Shown: one piece after another, positions 1 to 7,538 of the stretch
Numbering within the stretch: the stretch's first letter is position 1
Layout: each line of letters starts with the position of its first letter
NCBI GenBank assembly: GCA_003242685.1
Contig: QGVD01000056.1
Coordinates: 1-26,204 of the forward strand
From: Pseudomonadota bacterium
GTDB lineage: Bacteria; Pseudomonadota; Gammaproteobacteria; Steroidobacterales; Steroidobacteraceae
Direction of reading: 5' to 3'
Length of the DNA stretch: 26,204 nt
Notes under the pieces: generated by a model
What the model was told of the DNA's origin: nothing
The model's input: only the letters and a program-made list of their open reading frames with translations
Database searches by the model: none
Translations under genes and position numbers: made by a program

Positions 1-119
1 TTGAAATAAGAAAGTTTTGTGTTGCGGGGCAACCCCTCCCCCGCAAAGACGCCGTGGGGTTGCGGAGGGGGCAAGTCCTTCCCCGCCTGGGGCTAGGGCG
101 CAAGGGACCTCTCCGCCCC
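1..119. other. Degraded left edge, probable contig-end error zone
   Basis: The first ~120 bases still align base by base to the part of cbbX that encodes the Walker A loop, but carry very many substitutions and one net indel. Bases 28-51 read G-N-P-S-P-A-K-T in frame 1, against the GNPGTGKT expected in CbbX. The homologous frame then shifts by one base at about position 51-52, and reads VGLRRGQVLPRLG where CbbX proteins have something like VALRMAQVLHRLG. A TAA lies in frame 1 at 7-9. From about base 115 onward the match is clean. The abrupt change from corrupted to clean sequence is more like poor consensus at a contig end than a decaying gene, but this is inference. Confidence 0.7.
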
Positions 120-728
120 GTGACGCGCGACGATCTCGTGGGCCAGTACATCGGGCACACCGCGCCGAAGACGCGCGAAGTCCTCAAGCGCGCCATGGGC
201 GGCGTGCTCTTCATCGACGAGGCCTACTATCTCTACCGCCCCGAGAACGAGCGCGACTACGGGCAGGAGGCCATCGAGATCCTGCTGCAGGCGATGGAGA
301 ACGACCGCGAGGACCTCGTGGTCATCCTCGCCGGCTACCAGGACCGGATGGAGCGCTTCTTCCGCAGCAATCCGGGTTTCTCATCGCGCATCGCGCATCA
401 CATCGAGTTCCCCGACTACACGCCCGAGGAGCTCCTCGCGATCGCGCGGCTGATGCTCGAGCGCATGGAGTACCGGCTCAGTCCCGACGCCGAGGCCGCC
501 CTGCGCGAGTACATCGACAGGCGCATGCGCCTGCCGCATTTCGCGAACGCGCGCTCGGTGCGCAATGCGCTCGACCGCGCACGGCTGCGGCAGGCGAGCC
601 GGCTGCTCGCGGAGCGCGGCCGGCCACTGGCACGCGAGGATCTGATGACGATCGAGGCCGCGGATATCCGCGCGAGCCGCGTTTTCACACGCGGCGAACG
701 GCACAGCGGACAGGAGGTCGCCTCATGA
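3..728 (+). CDS. cbbX: CbbX, red-type rubisco activase (AAA+), 5'-partial
   Basis: This is the C-terminal two thirds of CbbX, the hexameric AAA+ ATPase that remodels inhibited red-type rubisco in the cytoplasm. The frame is open to the window edge. The reliable part starts near base 118 with TRDDLVGQYIGHTAPKT, followed by the Walker B segment GGVLFIDEAYYLY, the sensor/arginine-finger region SNPGFSSRIAHH, and the FPDYTPEELL and HFANARSVRNALDRARLRQA segments typical of CbbX. The Walker A loop lies in the corrupted first 120 bases, with a frameshift near base 51. A GTG at 54 would give a protein without Walker A, so I do not take it as the true start. The stop overlaps the next ATG by four bases (ATGA, 725-728), implying translational coupling with fbp. 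Family assignment is secure; whether the gene is intact cannot be judged here. Confidence 0.93.
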   Translation, partial: EIRKFCVAGQPLPRKDAVGLRRGQVLPRLGLGRKGPLRPVTRDDLVGQYIGHTAPKTREVLKRAMGGVLFIDEAYYLYRPENERDYGQEAIEILLQAMENDREDLVVILAGYQDRMERFFRSNPGFSSRIAHHIEFPDYTPEELLAIARLMLERMEYRLSPDAEAALREYIDRRMRLPHFANARSVRNALDRARLRQASRLLAERGRPLAREDLMTIEAADIRASRVFTRGERHSGQEVAS

Positions 729-1804
729 CTCACTCGCCGATGACGCTCACGCGCTTTCTCATCCAGGAGCAGCGCCGCTCGCCCGAGACGAGCAACGGGC
801 TCACCGCCCTGATCAACGACGTGCGGCTCGCCTGCAAGCGCATCGCGGCGCTCATCGGCAAGGGCGCGCTCGCCGGCTGCAGCGGCGAGGCCGGGACGGT
901 GAACTCGCAGGGCGAAAGGCAGATGCGACTCGACGTGCTGGCGAACGAGGTGTTCGTGCACACGACGGAGTGGGGCGGCCAGCTCGCGGGGCTCCTCTCC
1001 GAGGAGATGGAATCGCCGTACCGCATCCCGGCCGAGTACCCACGAGGCCGCTATCTGCTGCTCTTCGATCCGCTCGACGGCTCCTCGAACGTCGACGTCA
1101 ACGTCGCCGTCGGCAGCATCTTCTCCGTGCTCCGCTGCCCGGACGACGTCGAGGAGCCCACCGAGCGGGACTTCCTCCAGCCGGGCAGCCGGCAGCTCTG
1201 TGCCGGCTACGCCATCTACGGGCCGACCACGATGCTGGTTCTCACGATCGGCCGCGGCGTGCATGGTTTCACGCTCGACCGGGAAGTCGGCGAGTTCCTG
1301 CTCACGCATCCGGATCTGCGCATTCCCCCGCACACGTCGGAGTTCGCCATCAACGCGTCGAACTCCCGCCACTGGGAGCCCGCCGTGAAGCGCTACATCG
1401 AGGAGTGCCTCGCCGGAAGCGCAGGTCCGCGCGGACGCGACTTCAACATGCGGTGGATCGCGTCGCTCGTCGCCGAGACGCACCGCATCCTGATGCGCGG
1501 CGGCGTGTTCATGTATCCGCGGGATCGAAGGGAGCACGGCCGTCCCGGCCGCCTGCGGCTCCTGTACGAAGCCAATCCGATCGGCTTCATCGTCGAGCAG
1601 GCGGGCGGGCGCGCGAGCACCGGAGAGGAGCCGATTCTCGACGTCGTTCCGACGAGCCTGCATCAGCGGATCGGCTTCGTGTTCGGGGCGCGCAGCGAGG
1701 TCGAGCGCATCGAGCGGTATCACCGCGACCACAACGAATTCGAATACGAGGCGCCGCTCTTCGGCGCCAGAGACCTCTTCAGGAAGCCGGTCTCGCCGAT
1801 GTGA
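725..1804 (+). CDS. cbbF: Fructose-1,6-bisphosphatase class I
   Basis: A 359-residue class I fructose-1,6-bisphosphatase, which hydrolyses fructose-1,6-bisphosphate to fructose-6-phosphate in the regenerative part of the Calvin cycle and in gluconeogenesis. The metal-binding motif DPLDGSSNVDVNVAVG begins at Asp115, with Asp118 in register, and an upstream LSEEME acidic segment contributes further metal ligands. The substrate-binding stretch GRDFNMRWIASLVAE and the segment GGVFMYP are conserved. Length is normal for the family (about 330-360). The ATG at 725 overlaps the cbbX stop by four bases. Location between cbbX and prk suggests the Calvin-cycle copy (cbbF). Sedoheptulose-1,7-bisphosphatase activity is common in such enzymes in autotrophs but cannot be read from the sequence. 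Confidence 0.95.
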   Translation: MTHSPMTLTRFLIQEQRRSPETSNGLTALINDVRLACKRIAALIGKGALAGCSGEAGTVNSQGERQMRLDVLANEVFVHTTEWGGQLAGLLSEEMESPYRIPAEYPRGRYLLLFDPLDGSSNVDVNVAVGSIFSVLRCPDDVEEPTERDFLQPGSRQLCAGYAIYGPTTMLVLTIGRGVHGFTLDREVGEFLLTHPDLRIPPHTSEFAINASNSRHWEPAVKRYIEECLAGSAGPRGRDFNMRWIASLVAETHRILMRGGVFMYPRDRREHGRPGRLRLLYEANPIGFIVEQAGGRASTGEEPILDVVPTSLHQRIGFVFGARSEVERIERYHRDHNEFEYEAPLFGARDLFRKPVSPM

Positions 1805-1824
1805 CGCAGGGAGGGAAGCTGCCG

Positions 1825-2733
1825 ATGTCCGCGAAGCATCCGATCATCGCAGTCACGGGTTCCTCGGGCGCAGGCACCACGTCGGTGATGCGCACGTTCG
1901 AGCAGATCTTCCGCCGCGAGAAGATCAAGGCAGCGTTCGTCGAGGGCGACAGCTTCCACCGCTACGACCGGGAGGAGATGAAGGTCCGCATGGCGGAGGC
2001 GCTGAAGCGCGGCGACACCACCTTCAGCCACTTCGGACCGGAGGCCAATCTCTTCGAGGAGCTCGAGAACCTCTTCCGCACCTACGGCGCCCACGGGCGG
2101 GGACGCGTCCGCAAGTACCTGCACGACGAGGCGGAGGCCGCGCGCTACGGGCAGAAGCCGGGTACATTTACGGAATGGGAAGATCTGCCGGAAGATACCG
2201 ATCTGCTCTTCTACGAGGGTCTGCATGGCGCCGTGGTGACCGAGGAGGTCGACGTGGCGCGGCACGTGGATCTCCTCATCGGCGTGGTGCCGGTCATCAA
2301 CCTCGAATGGATCCAGAAGCTGCATCGCGACCGGACCACGCGCGGCTACACGACGGAAGCCGTGACGGACACGATCCTCAGACGCATGCCGGACTACGTG
2401 AAGTACATCTGTCCGCAGTTCTCGCGCACGCACATCAACTTCCAGCGCGTGCCGGTGGTGGACACGTCGAATCCGTTCATCGCGCGGTTCATCCCGACGC
2501 CGGACGAGTCGTTTCTCGTCATCCGCTTCGCCAAGCCGCGCGACATCGACTTCCCGTACCTGCTCTCGATGCTGCACGGCTCGTTCATGTCGCGGGCCAA
2601 CACGATCGTGTGCCCCGGCGGCAAGATGGACCTCGCGATGCAGCTCATCTTCACGCCGATGATCCTCAGGCTCATGGAGCGCAGACGCGAGGCGCTCGCG
2701 CGCGAGGCGCACGGCGCGAAGGTGTTCGCCTGA
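1825..2733 (+). CDS. cbbP: Phosphoribulokinase (proteobacterial type)
   Basis: A 302-residue phosphoribulokinase that phosphorylates ribulose-5-phosphate with ATP to give ribulose-1,5-bisphosphate, the rubisco substrate. It has the P-loop GSSGAGTTS near residues 12-20, the substrate-binding EGDSFHRYDREEMK segment, FSHFGPEANLFEEL, and the LLFYEGLHGAVV Walker-B-like segment. The length (about 290-300) and these motifs match the octameric bacterial enzymes rather than the plant/cyanobacterial form. I chose ATG 1825 because a strong GGGAGGG Shine-Dalgarno lies about 8 bases upstream. An in-frame GTG at 1801 is less likely because it would place that site inside the gene. It lies 20 bases after fbp, in the same operon. 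Proteobacterial PRKs are often NADH-activated; that is family knowledge, not visible here. Confidence 0.96.
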   Translation: MSAKHPIIAVTGSSGAGTTSVMRTFEQIFRREKIKAAFVEGDSFHRYDREEMKVRMAEALKRGDTTFSHFGPEANLFEELENLFRTYGAHGRGRVRKYLHDEAEAARYGQKPGTFTEWEDLPEDTDLLFYEGLHGAVVTEEVDVARHVDLLIGVVPVINLEWIQKLHRDRTTRGYTTEAVTDTILRRMPDYVKYICPQFSRTHINFQRVPVVDTSNPFIARFIPTPDESFLVIRFAKPRDIDFPYLLSMLHGSFMSRANTIVCPGGKMDLAMQLIFTPMILRLMERRREALAREAHGAKVFA

Positions 2734-2791
2734 TCCCCCGGCGCGGCTTCCGGTATTCGCGCAGGGATCGAACGCACGAGGGAGGCGCGCG

Positions 2792-3511
2792 ATGGCGCGC
2801 CTGATCGACCGGCTTCGTGCGGCCGGTTTCGATCTCGACGGCACGCTGATCGATACCGCGCCGGACCTGGGCGCAGCCGCGAACGCCACGCTCGCGGAGC
2901 TCGGCCTCACGCTGCTTCCCGAAGCGCGCTTCCCGCGGCTCGTCGGCGGCGGCATCGCGATACTGGTCGAGCGTGCGCTCACCGAGAGCCTGGGGCATCC
3001 GCCGGAGCCGGCGCTCCGCGGGAAGGCTCTGGAGCGCTTTCGCGAGAACTACGCTGCCCGGCTCTTCGAGCGCAGCCGCGTGTATCCGGGCGTGATCGAA
3101 GGGCTCGGCAGGCTGCGCGAAGCGGGGCTCGCACTCTGCTGCATCACCAACAAGCACAGCCGCTTCGCGCTGCCGCTCCTCGAGGCGGCAGGTCTCGCTT
3201 CTCTCTTCGACTTCACGCTCTGCGCCGATGAGCCCGCACGGCGCAAGCCGGAGCCGGCGATGCTGCTCGACGCCTGCGCGCGATTCGGCATCGCGCCTGC
3301 CCGGATGCTCTACGTCGGAGACTCGAGAACGGACGTGCTCGCGGCGAGGGCGGCAGGTTGTCCCGTCGCCGCCGTCGACTACGGATACGACGCGGAACTC
3401 GGGAACGGCGAACCGCAGCCCGACGCATTCATAACGAGTCTCGCGGTGATCGCGGAGCTCGGTGCCGATCCCGCTGCAGACGCCGCGAGAATCAGGGCTC
3501 CGCAGCGCTGA
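2792..3511 (+). CDS. cbbZ: Phosphoglycolate phosphatase, HAD superfamily
   Basis: A 239-residue HAD hydrolase that fits phosphoglycolate phosphatase (Gph/CbbZ), which removes 2-phosphoglycolate made by the rubisco oxygenase reaction. The nucleophile motif FDLDGTLIDTAPD has Asp14 and Asp16, motif II is CITNKHS, the motif III lysine is in RRKPEP, and motif IV is YVGDSRTDVLAARAAG. A GAGGGAGG ribosome site precedes the ATG. It follows prk by 58 bases and is the last plus-strand gene of the Calvin-cycle operon. Its final 20 bases overlap the 3' end of the convergent kinase gene. HAD enzymes are often promiscuous, so the substrate rests mainly on context and on Gph-like motifs. Confidence 0.9.
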   Translation: MARLIDRLRAAGFDLDGTLIDTAPDLGAAANATLAELGLTLLPEARFPRLVGGGIAILVERALTESLGHPPEPALRGKALERFRENYAARLFERSRVYPGVIEGLGRLREAGLALCCITNKHSRFALPLLEAAGLASLFDFTLCADEPARRKPEPAMLLDACARFGIAPARMLYVGDSRTDVLAARAAGCPVAAVDYGYDAELGNGEPQPDAFITSLAVIAELGADPAADAARIRAPQR

Positions 3512-6128
3512 CGAGCGCGTTCAGCCGTTCGGGTCCGCCGAGGCGCTGGATCGCCGGATGGCTCTGCCACCGCACCTGCGCGAAATCGGCTCCGGCAGCG
3601 CTGGCTTCGCGCAGCCAGCGCAATCCGTTCCGATCGTCGCCCGCCTGATACGCGCCGTCCGCGAGCCCGATGAGGACCTGCTGTGTGTAGTAGTGACGCT
3701 CGCCGAACGTCGATCGCACGGTCGGCAGCATGTCCTCGAGGAGCTTCCGGGATACGTCCAGGTCTCCCATCGCGCGCAGCACCATTCCTACGTTGAGCTT
3801 CGCCTTCACGGTCTCGACGTGCTGCTCCCCGTACTGCGCGGCCATGCGTGTCAGAACGTCGTCGATGATGCGGCGCGCCTCGCGGTTGCGTCCCAGGGTG
3901 GCGAGGTCGTCGGCCGCCCGCACGCGCCAGTGCAGGGTGTCGTGCCAGCTGGGACCGAAGGAGCGCTCCAGAGCATCCGCGGTCTGATTGTGCAGCCGCA
4001 GGGCTTCCTCGGCGCGTCCCTCCGCGTGCAATCGCGTCGCGACGTTGCCCGTCGCGGTCAGCGTGTACGGATGCGTCTCGCCCAGCACGCGTCGCATCTT
4101 GGGCAGGAGCGATTCCTCGAGCTCGCGCGCGTCCGCCGTTCGCCCGATGTTGGCGTAGAGGCTGGCGAGGTTCGCCTGCGAGATGAGCACCTGAGGATGG
4201 TCCTCGCCGTGCGAGCGGCGGAGCTGCTCGATCACCTGCATGTAGGTGCGCTCCGCGTCGTCGTACTCGCCGAGCACCGAATGCAGCACCGCGACGTTGT
4301 TGAGCGTCTCCGCGGGCTCGAGCGCAGCTTCCCCGTACGCCGCGAGCCGCGCGCGGTAGGCGGTCTCGTACTGCCTGCGCGCATCGGCGTAGCGGCCCTG
4401 GAAGTAGTACAGCACGCCGAGCTCGTGCGAGGCATCGGCGTAGACGCGATGCGTCTCGCCGAGGCGCTCGCGTGCGGTCGTCAGCACCTCGTCGAGCAGC
4501 CGCTGCGCCTCGTCGAGGCGCGTGAGGCCCATGGAGGCGCGGGCGAAGCCGCGCAGCGCGCCCAGCCGGTCCACGTCGTGCGGTTCAGTGTGCTGCTCGA
4601 GGAGCTGCCGGGCCGCGCCGAACTGCTGCTGCGCGCGGTCCCACAGCCCGAGGTTGAGATACACCTCGCCGATGGCGTTGTGCATCCGCGCGCGCACGAG
4701 CGGCTGATCGTGCAGATCGGCTTCGAGCCGTCTCGCGGCCGAATCGAGGAGCTCGCGCGCCGTGATCGTCGCGCCGCGGTTCTCGGCCGGATTCGATACC
4801 TTGAAGAGGCTGATGAGGAACTTCGCGACCTGACCGGCGGTCGCCGCTTCGAGCGCGGCACGGTCACGCTCGCGCGCCGCTTCGCTCGCGAGCCACGCCA
4901 TGCCGATGCCGAAGACGATGGATGTCGCCACGAGCATGCCGACCGCGGCGACGCCGACGCGGTGACGCCGCACGAACTTCCCGGCCCGGTACAGCGCGGA
5001 AGGCGGTCCCGCGACGACCGCCTCGTTCGTGAGATGACGGTTGATGTCCGCGGCCAGCTCCGCCGGCGATGCGTAGCGGCGCTGACGGTCCTTCTCCAGC
5101 GCCTTGAGAACGATCCAGTCGAGATCGCCCCGCAGCCGGTTCGCGAGCAGCCGGGGAGCGAGGCCCCGCCGCCTCGCGTTCTCCTCGCACTCCGGCGAGC
5201 CGCTCGCCGCGCGCTCGCTCGGAGGAACGGGCTCGCGCTCGAGAATCTCCTTCACGATCTGCACGGGCGAGGGCGCATCGTGCGTGACCGAGTAGGGCCG
5301 TGCGCCCGTGAGGAGCTCGTAGAGCAGCACGCCGAGCGAATACACGTCCGTACGCGCGTCGACGTCGAGCGGCGAGAGCTGCGCCTGCTCGGGGCTCATG
5401 TACTCCGGTGTGCCGAGGAGATTGCCGAGCCGCGTGTGCGCTTCGGCTTCGACACCCGCGAGGGTGGTGGCCTTCGCGATGCCGAAGTCGATGATCTTCG
5501 GCACCGGCTCGCCGTCGAGCTCGGTCACCAGGATGTTCGACGGCTTGAGGTCACGGTGAATGATTCCGCGCAGGTGCGCGTGCTGCACGCCGCTGCACAC
5601 TTCGCAGAACAGCTCGAGCCGCGCCTCGATGCCGAGCCGCCGTTCGTCGCAGTAGCGCGTGATCGGGATGCCCGGCACGTACTCCATCGCGAAGAACGGC
5701 CGGCCGTCGTCGGTTGCGCCGGCATCGAGGATGCGCGCGACGTTCGGATGCGCGAGCATCGCGAGCGTCTGGCGCTCGAGCTCGAAGCGCGCGATCACCT
5801 CGCGCGAGCCCATGCCGAACTTGAGGAGCTTCAGGGCGACCTTGCGCCGCACCGGCGTCTGCTGCTCGGCGAGATACACCTCGCCCATCGCGCCCTCGCC
5901 GAGCCGTTCGAGGATCCGATAGGGACCTATGCGATGCGGCAGCGGCATCTGCGCCACATCGGCAAACCCCGCCTCGAACAGCGATTCCGAACGGGTATGA
6001 GCGCGCAGGAGACGCCGCACGCGCTCGCGGAGCTCGGGGTCGGGACACGCGGAGAGCAGCGACTCGCGCTCTTCCTCCGGCGCGTCGAGACAGGCCTCGA
6101 AGAGGCGCTGTTCCTCGTCGATGTTCAT
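3492..6128 (-). CDS. Membrane Ser/Thr protein kinase with C-terminal TPR repeats
   Basis: An 878-residue Hanks-type Ser/Thr kinase. Residues 1-65 form an acidic and charged N-terminal segment. The kinase domain (about 70-345) has the glycine loop GEGAMGEVY from residue 77, Lys100 in VALKLLK, catalytic HRDLKPSN with Asp193, DFG Asp214, and the activation segment GTPEYMSPEQ. All key residues are present, so it should be active. One transmembrane helix spans about 391-413, followed by roughly 440 residues of kinesin-light-chain-like TPRs (for example ETLNNVAVLHSVLGEYDDAE). The kinase should be cytoplasmic and the TPRs outside the inner membrane, which is inference from the single helix. ATG 6128 overlaps the stop of the upstream ECF sigma gene (ATGA). 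This kinase/ECF pairing is a known arrangement, often in multiple copies per genome. Substrates are unknown. Confidence 0.92.
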   Translation of the reverse strand: MNIDEEQRLFEACLDAPEEERESLLSACPDPELRERVRRLLRAHTRSESLFEAGFADVAQMPLPHRIGPYRILERLGEGAMGEVYLAEQQTPVRRKVALKLLKFGMGSREVIARFELERQTLAMLAHPNVARILDAGATDDGRPFFAMEYVPGIPITRYCDERRLGIEARLELFCEVCSGVQHAHLRGIIHRDLKPSNILVTELDGEPVPKIIDFGIAKATTLAGVEAEAHTRLGNLLGTPEYMSPEQAQLSPLDVDARTDVYSLGVLLYELLTGARPYSVTHDAPSPVQIVKEILEREPVPPSERAASGSPECEENARRRGLAPRLLANRLRGDLDWIVLKALEKDRQRRYASPAELAADINRHLTNEAVVAGPPSALYRAGKFVRRHRVGVAAVGMLVATSIVFGIGMAWLASEAARERDRAALEAATAGQVAKFLISLFKVSNPAENRGATITARELLDSAARRLEADLHDQPLVRARMHNAIGEVYLNLGLWDRAQQQFGAARQLLEQHTEPHDVDRLGALRGFARASMGLTRLDEAQRLLDEVLTTARERLGETHRVYADASHELGVLYYFQGRYADARRQYETAYRARLAAYGEAALEPAETLNNVAVLHSVLGEYDDAERTYMQVIEQLRRSHGEDHPQVLISQANLASLYANIGRTADARELEESLLPKMRRVLGETHPYTLTATGNVATRLHAEGRAEEALRLHNQTADALERSFGPSWHDTLHWRVRAADDLATLGRNREARRIIDDVLTRMAAQYGEQHVETVKAKLNVGMVLRAMGDLDVSRKLLEDMLPTVRSTFGERHYYTQQVLIGLADGAYQAGDDRNGLRWLREASAAGADFAQVRWQSHPAIQRLGGPERLNALVSAAEP

Positions 6129-6706
6129 CCGCCTGCGCCCGGCCGACCGCGATGCGATTCGATGTGATCCTGCAGCCAGGCCCTGGCGAATGCCCAGTCG
6201 CGCTTGGCCGTGGCGGGCGAGAGATCGAGCGCGCGCGCGGCATCCTCGATGGAGAGCCCCGCGAAGAAGCGCAGGCTCACGAGCTCGGCGAGCCGCGGCC
6301 GCTCGGCTCCGAGCCGCTCGAGCGCCTCGTCGATGAGCAGCACGTCCAGCTCCTTCTCCTCGGCCGCGACGTCGAGCCCGTCGAGGGTGACGCGTTCGGC
6401 GCCCGCGCCGCGCTTCTGCGACAGACGCCGCCGGGCGTGATCGACGAGGATGCGGCGCATCGCCGATGCGGCGGCACCGAAGAAATGTCTGCGGTTCTCC
6501 CAGCCGCCCGCCTGAGGAGTCAGCCGAAGATAGGCTTCGTTGACGAGCGCGGTCGGCTGAAGGGTATGGCCGGGCGCTTCCCGCCGCATGTTCGCCTGAG
6601 CGATGCGGCGCAGCTCCTCATAGACGGCCCGATAGAGGCGGTCGAAGGCAAGGCGATCGCCTCTGCCGGCTGCCTCGAGAAGCCGAGTGATATCTCCCTG
6701 AGACAC
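6125..6706 (-). CDS. ECF-family RNA polymerase sigma factor (TIGR02999-like)
   Basis: A 193-residue ECF-type sigma factor. Region 2 covers about residues 15-95 and includes HTLQPTALVNEAYLRL and NRRHFFGAAASAMRRILVDHARRR, which is characteristic of the TIGR02999-like group. Region 4 ends with a helix-turn-helix at about 150-178 (LSIEDAARALDLSPATAKRD). There is no anti-sigma factor gene beside it. Instead it overlaps by four bases the downstream Ser/Thr kinase gene, so phosphorylation may control it (inference from context and from the known pairing). The start is GTG at 6706, with GGAG about six bases upstream. Target promoters cannot be read from this window. Confidence 0.92.
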   Translation of the reverse strand: MSQGDITRLLEAAGRGDRLAFDRLYRAVYEELRRIAQANMRREAPGHTLQPTALVNEAYLRLTPQAGGWENRRHFFGAAASAMRRILVDHARRRLSQKRGAGAERVTLDGLDVAAEEKELDVLLIDEALERLGAERPRLAELVSLRFFAGLSIEDAARALDLSPATAKRDWAFARAWLQDHIESHRGRPGAGG

Positions 6707-6772
6707 GTTCTGCTCCGTCGGCGGGGAATCCGCCTGCGCCCGGTATCGGCATCGATGAGCCGGTCGCTGCGG

Positions 6773-6802
6773 ATTCTACGCATGCAGGGGCAGTCGGGTC
6801 AC
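6773..6802 (-). promoter_or_regulatory. Candidate sigma-70-type promoter for the ECF sigma-kinase operon
   Basis: On the minus strand GTGACC (4 of 6 matches to TTGACA) is followed after 18 bases by TAGAAT (5 of 6 matches to TATAAT). It lies about 67 bases upstream of the GTG start of the sigma gene in the 129-base divergent gap. This was found by eye in GC-rich DNA, so it is only a candidate. Confidence 0.4.
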
Positions 6803-6835
6803 TTGGCGGCTCGAATTCCGCATAAGGGGAAGATC

Positions 6836-7440
6836 ATGTCAAACGTAATGTCCAGATCCACCCGGGCCATCGTGCTCGCCTCGGCGGCCGGCATCACGAC
6901 CGCCCTGTTCTGGAGCGTCTCGGCGCTCTTTGCGAGTGCGTTCGCAGCCGGCGGCACCGTCCGCGCCGCGGAAGCCGCGCAGGGTACCCGTGCCGTTCAG
7001 GTTGCCGTAGTCCGTACCGCCGATCCTGCCATCGAGCGCGGCCGCTACCTGGTCCGCATCGGCGGCTGCAACGACTGCCATACGCCGGGTTACGCCGAGA
7101 GCGGCGGGACGATGCCCGACGGCGACTGGCTGCAGGGCGGGGACGTGGGATTCAAGGGGCCCTGGGGCTGAGCTATCCCTCGAATCTGCGCCTCACGGTG
7201 CAGTCGATGACGGAAGAGCAGTGGGTTCGGTTTGCGCGTGTCGAGCGGCTGCCGCCGATGCCCTGGTTCAATCTGCGCGACATGAGCGACGAGGACCTGC
7301 GGGCGATGTATCGCTTCATCCGCGCGCTCGGGCCGAAAGGTGAGCGCGCTCCGGCGCCCGTTGCGCCGGGTACTCCGATCACCACGCCGTTCATCGTGTT
7401 CGAGCCGCAGCGCGCGGCAGGCGCGGTCGAGTCGTTCTGA
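6836..7440 (+). pseudogene. Secreted monohaem cytochrome c, split by a one-base frameshift
   Basis: The first frame (6836-7171) encodes a hydrophobic signal or anchor segment (about residues 11-38) followed by DPAIERGRYLVRIGGCNDCH, with a single c-type haem motif (Cys78, Cys81, His82), and stops at TGA 7169-7171 after GFKGPWG. The homologous protein continues in the next frame from CTG 7168 (LSYPSNLRLTVQSMTEEQW) through the likely axial Met in PPMPW to TGA at 7440. Restoring one base near 7166-7169 would give a ~201-residue periplasmic cytochrome c. No slippery site is evident, so I read this as either a base missing from the consensus (GGGGCCCTGGGGC context) or a recent real mutation. AAGGGGAAG precedes the ATG. 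The electron-transfer partner is unknown; neighbours give no hint. Confidence 0.8.
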
Positions 7441-7466
7441 AGGACCGGTCGCCTGGACAACGGAAA

Positions 7467-7497
7467 GGGCCGCGCACGGGATCTTCGTGCGCGGCCC
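7467..7497. terminator. Bidirectional hairpin terminator between convergent genes
   Basis: A perfect 12-bp inverted repeat (GGGCCGCGCACG, 7-base loop GGATCTT, CGTGCGCGGCCC) lies 27 bases after the cytochrome stop and 42 bases before the stop of the convergent DUF8021-like gene. A short T-run (CTTTCC) follows the stem on the minus strand, and there is none on the plus strand. Position and stem strength support a terminator acting at least for the minus-strand gene. Confidence 0.75.
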
Positions 7498-7538
7498 CCG
7501 GTATGGGCACCGCCGTGCGATCAGTCTGCGGCGGTTTC

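Noticed and set aside
54..728. GTG at 54 as the true start of cbbX
   Set aside because: It would remove the Walker A loop, homology continues upstream in a shifted frame, and the region is visibly corrupted.
3462..6167. 901-codon open frame antisense to the kinase gene
   Set aside because: The opposite strand encodes a kinase with every Hanks motif. Long antisense frames are expected in this GC-rich DNA, and the antisense product shows no recognisable motif.
7160..7172. Programmed -1 frameshift in the cytochrome c gene
   Set aside because: No X-XXY-YYZ slippery heptamer and no obvious downstream pseudoknot at the stop; an ordinary one-base loss is simpler.
7198..7440. Separate 80-residue gene
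   Set aside because: It lacks a ribosome site, and its sequence continues the cytochrome c homology begun in the preceding frame.
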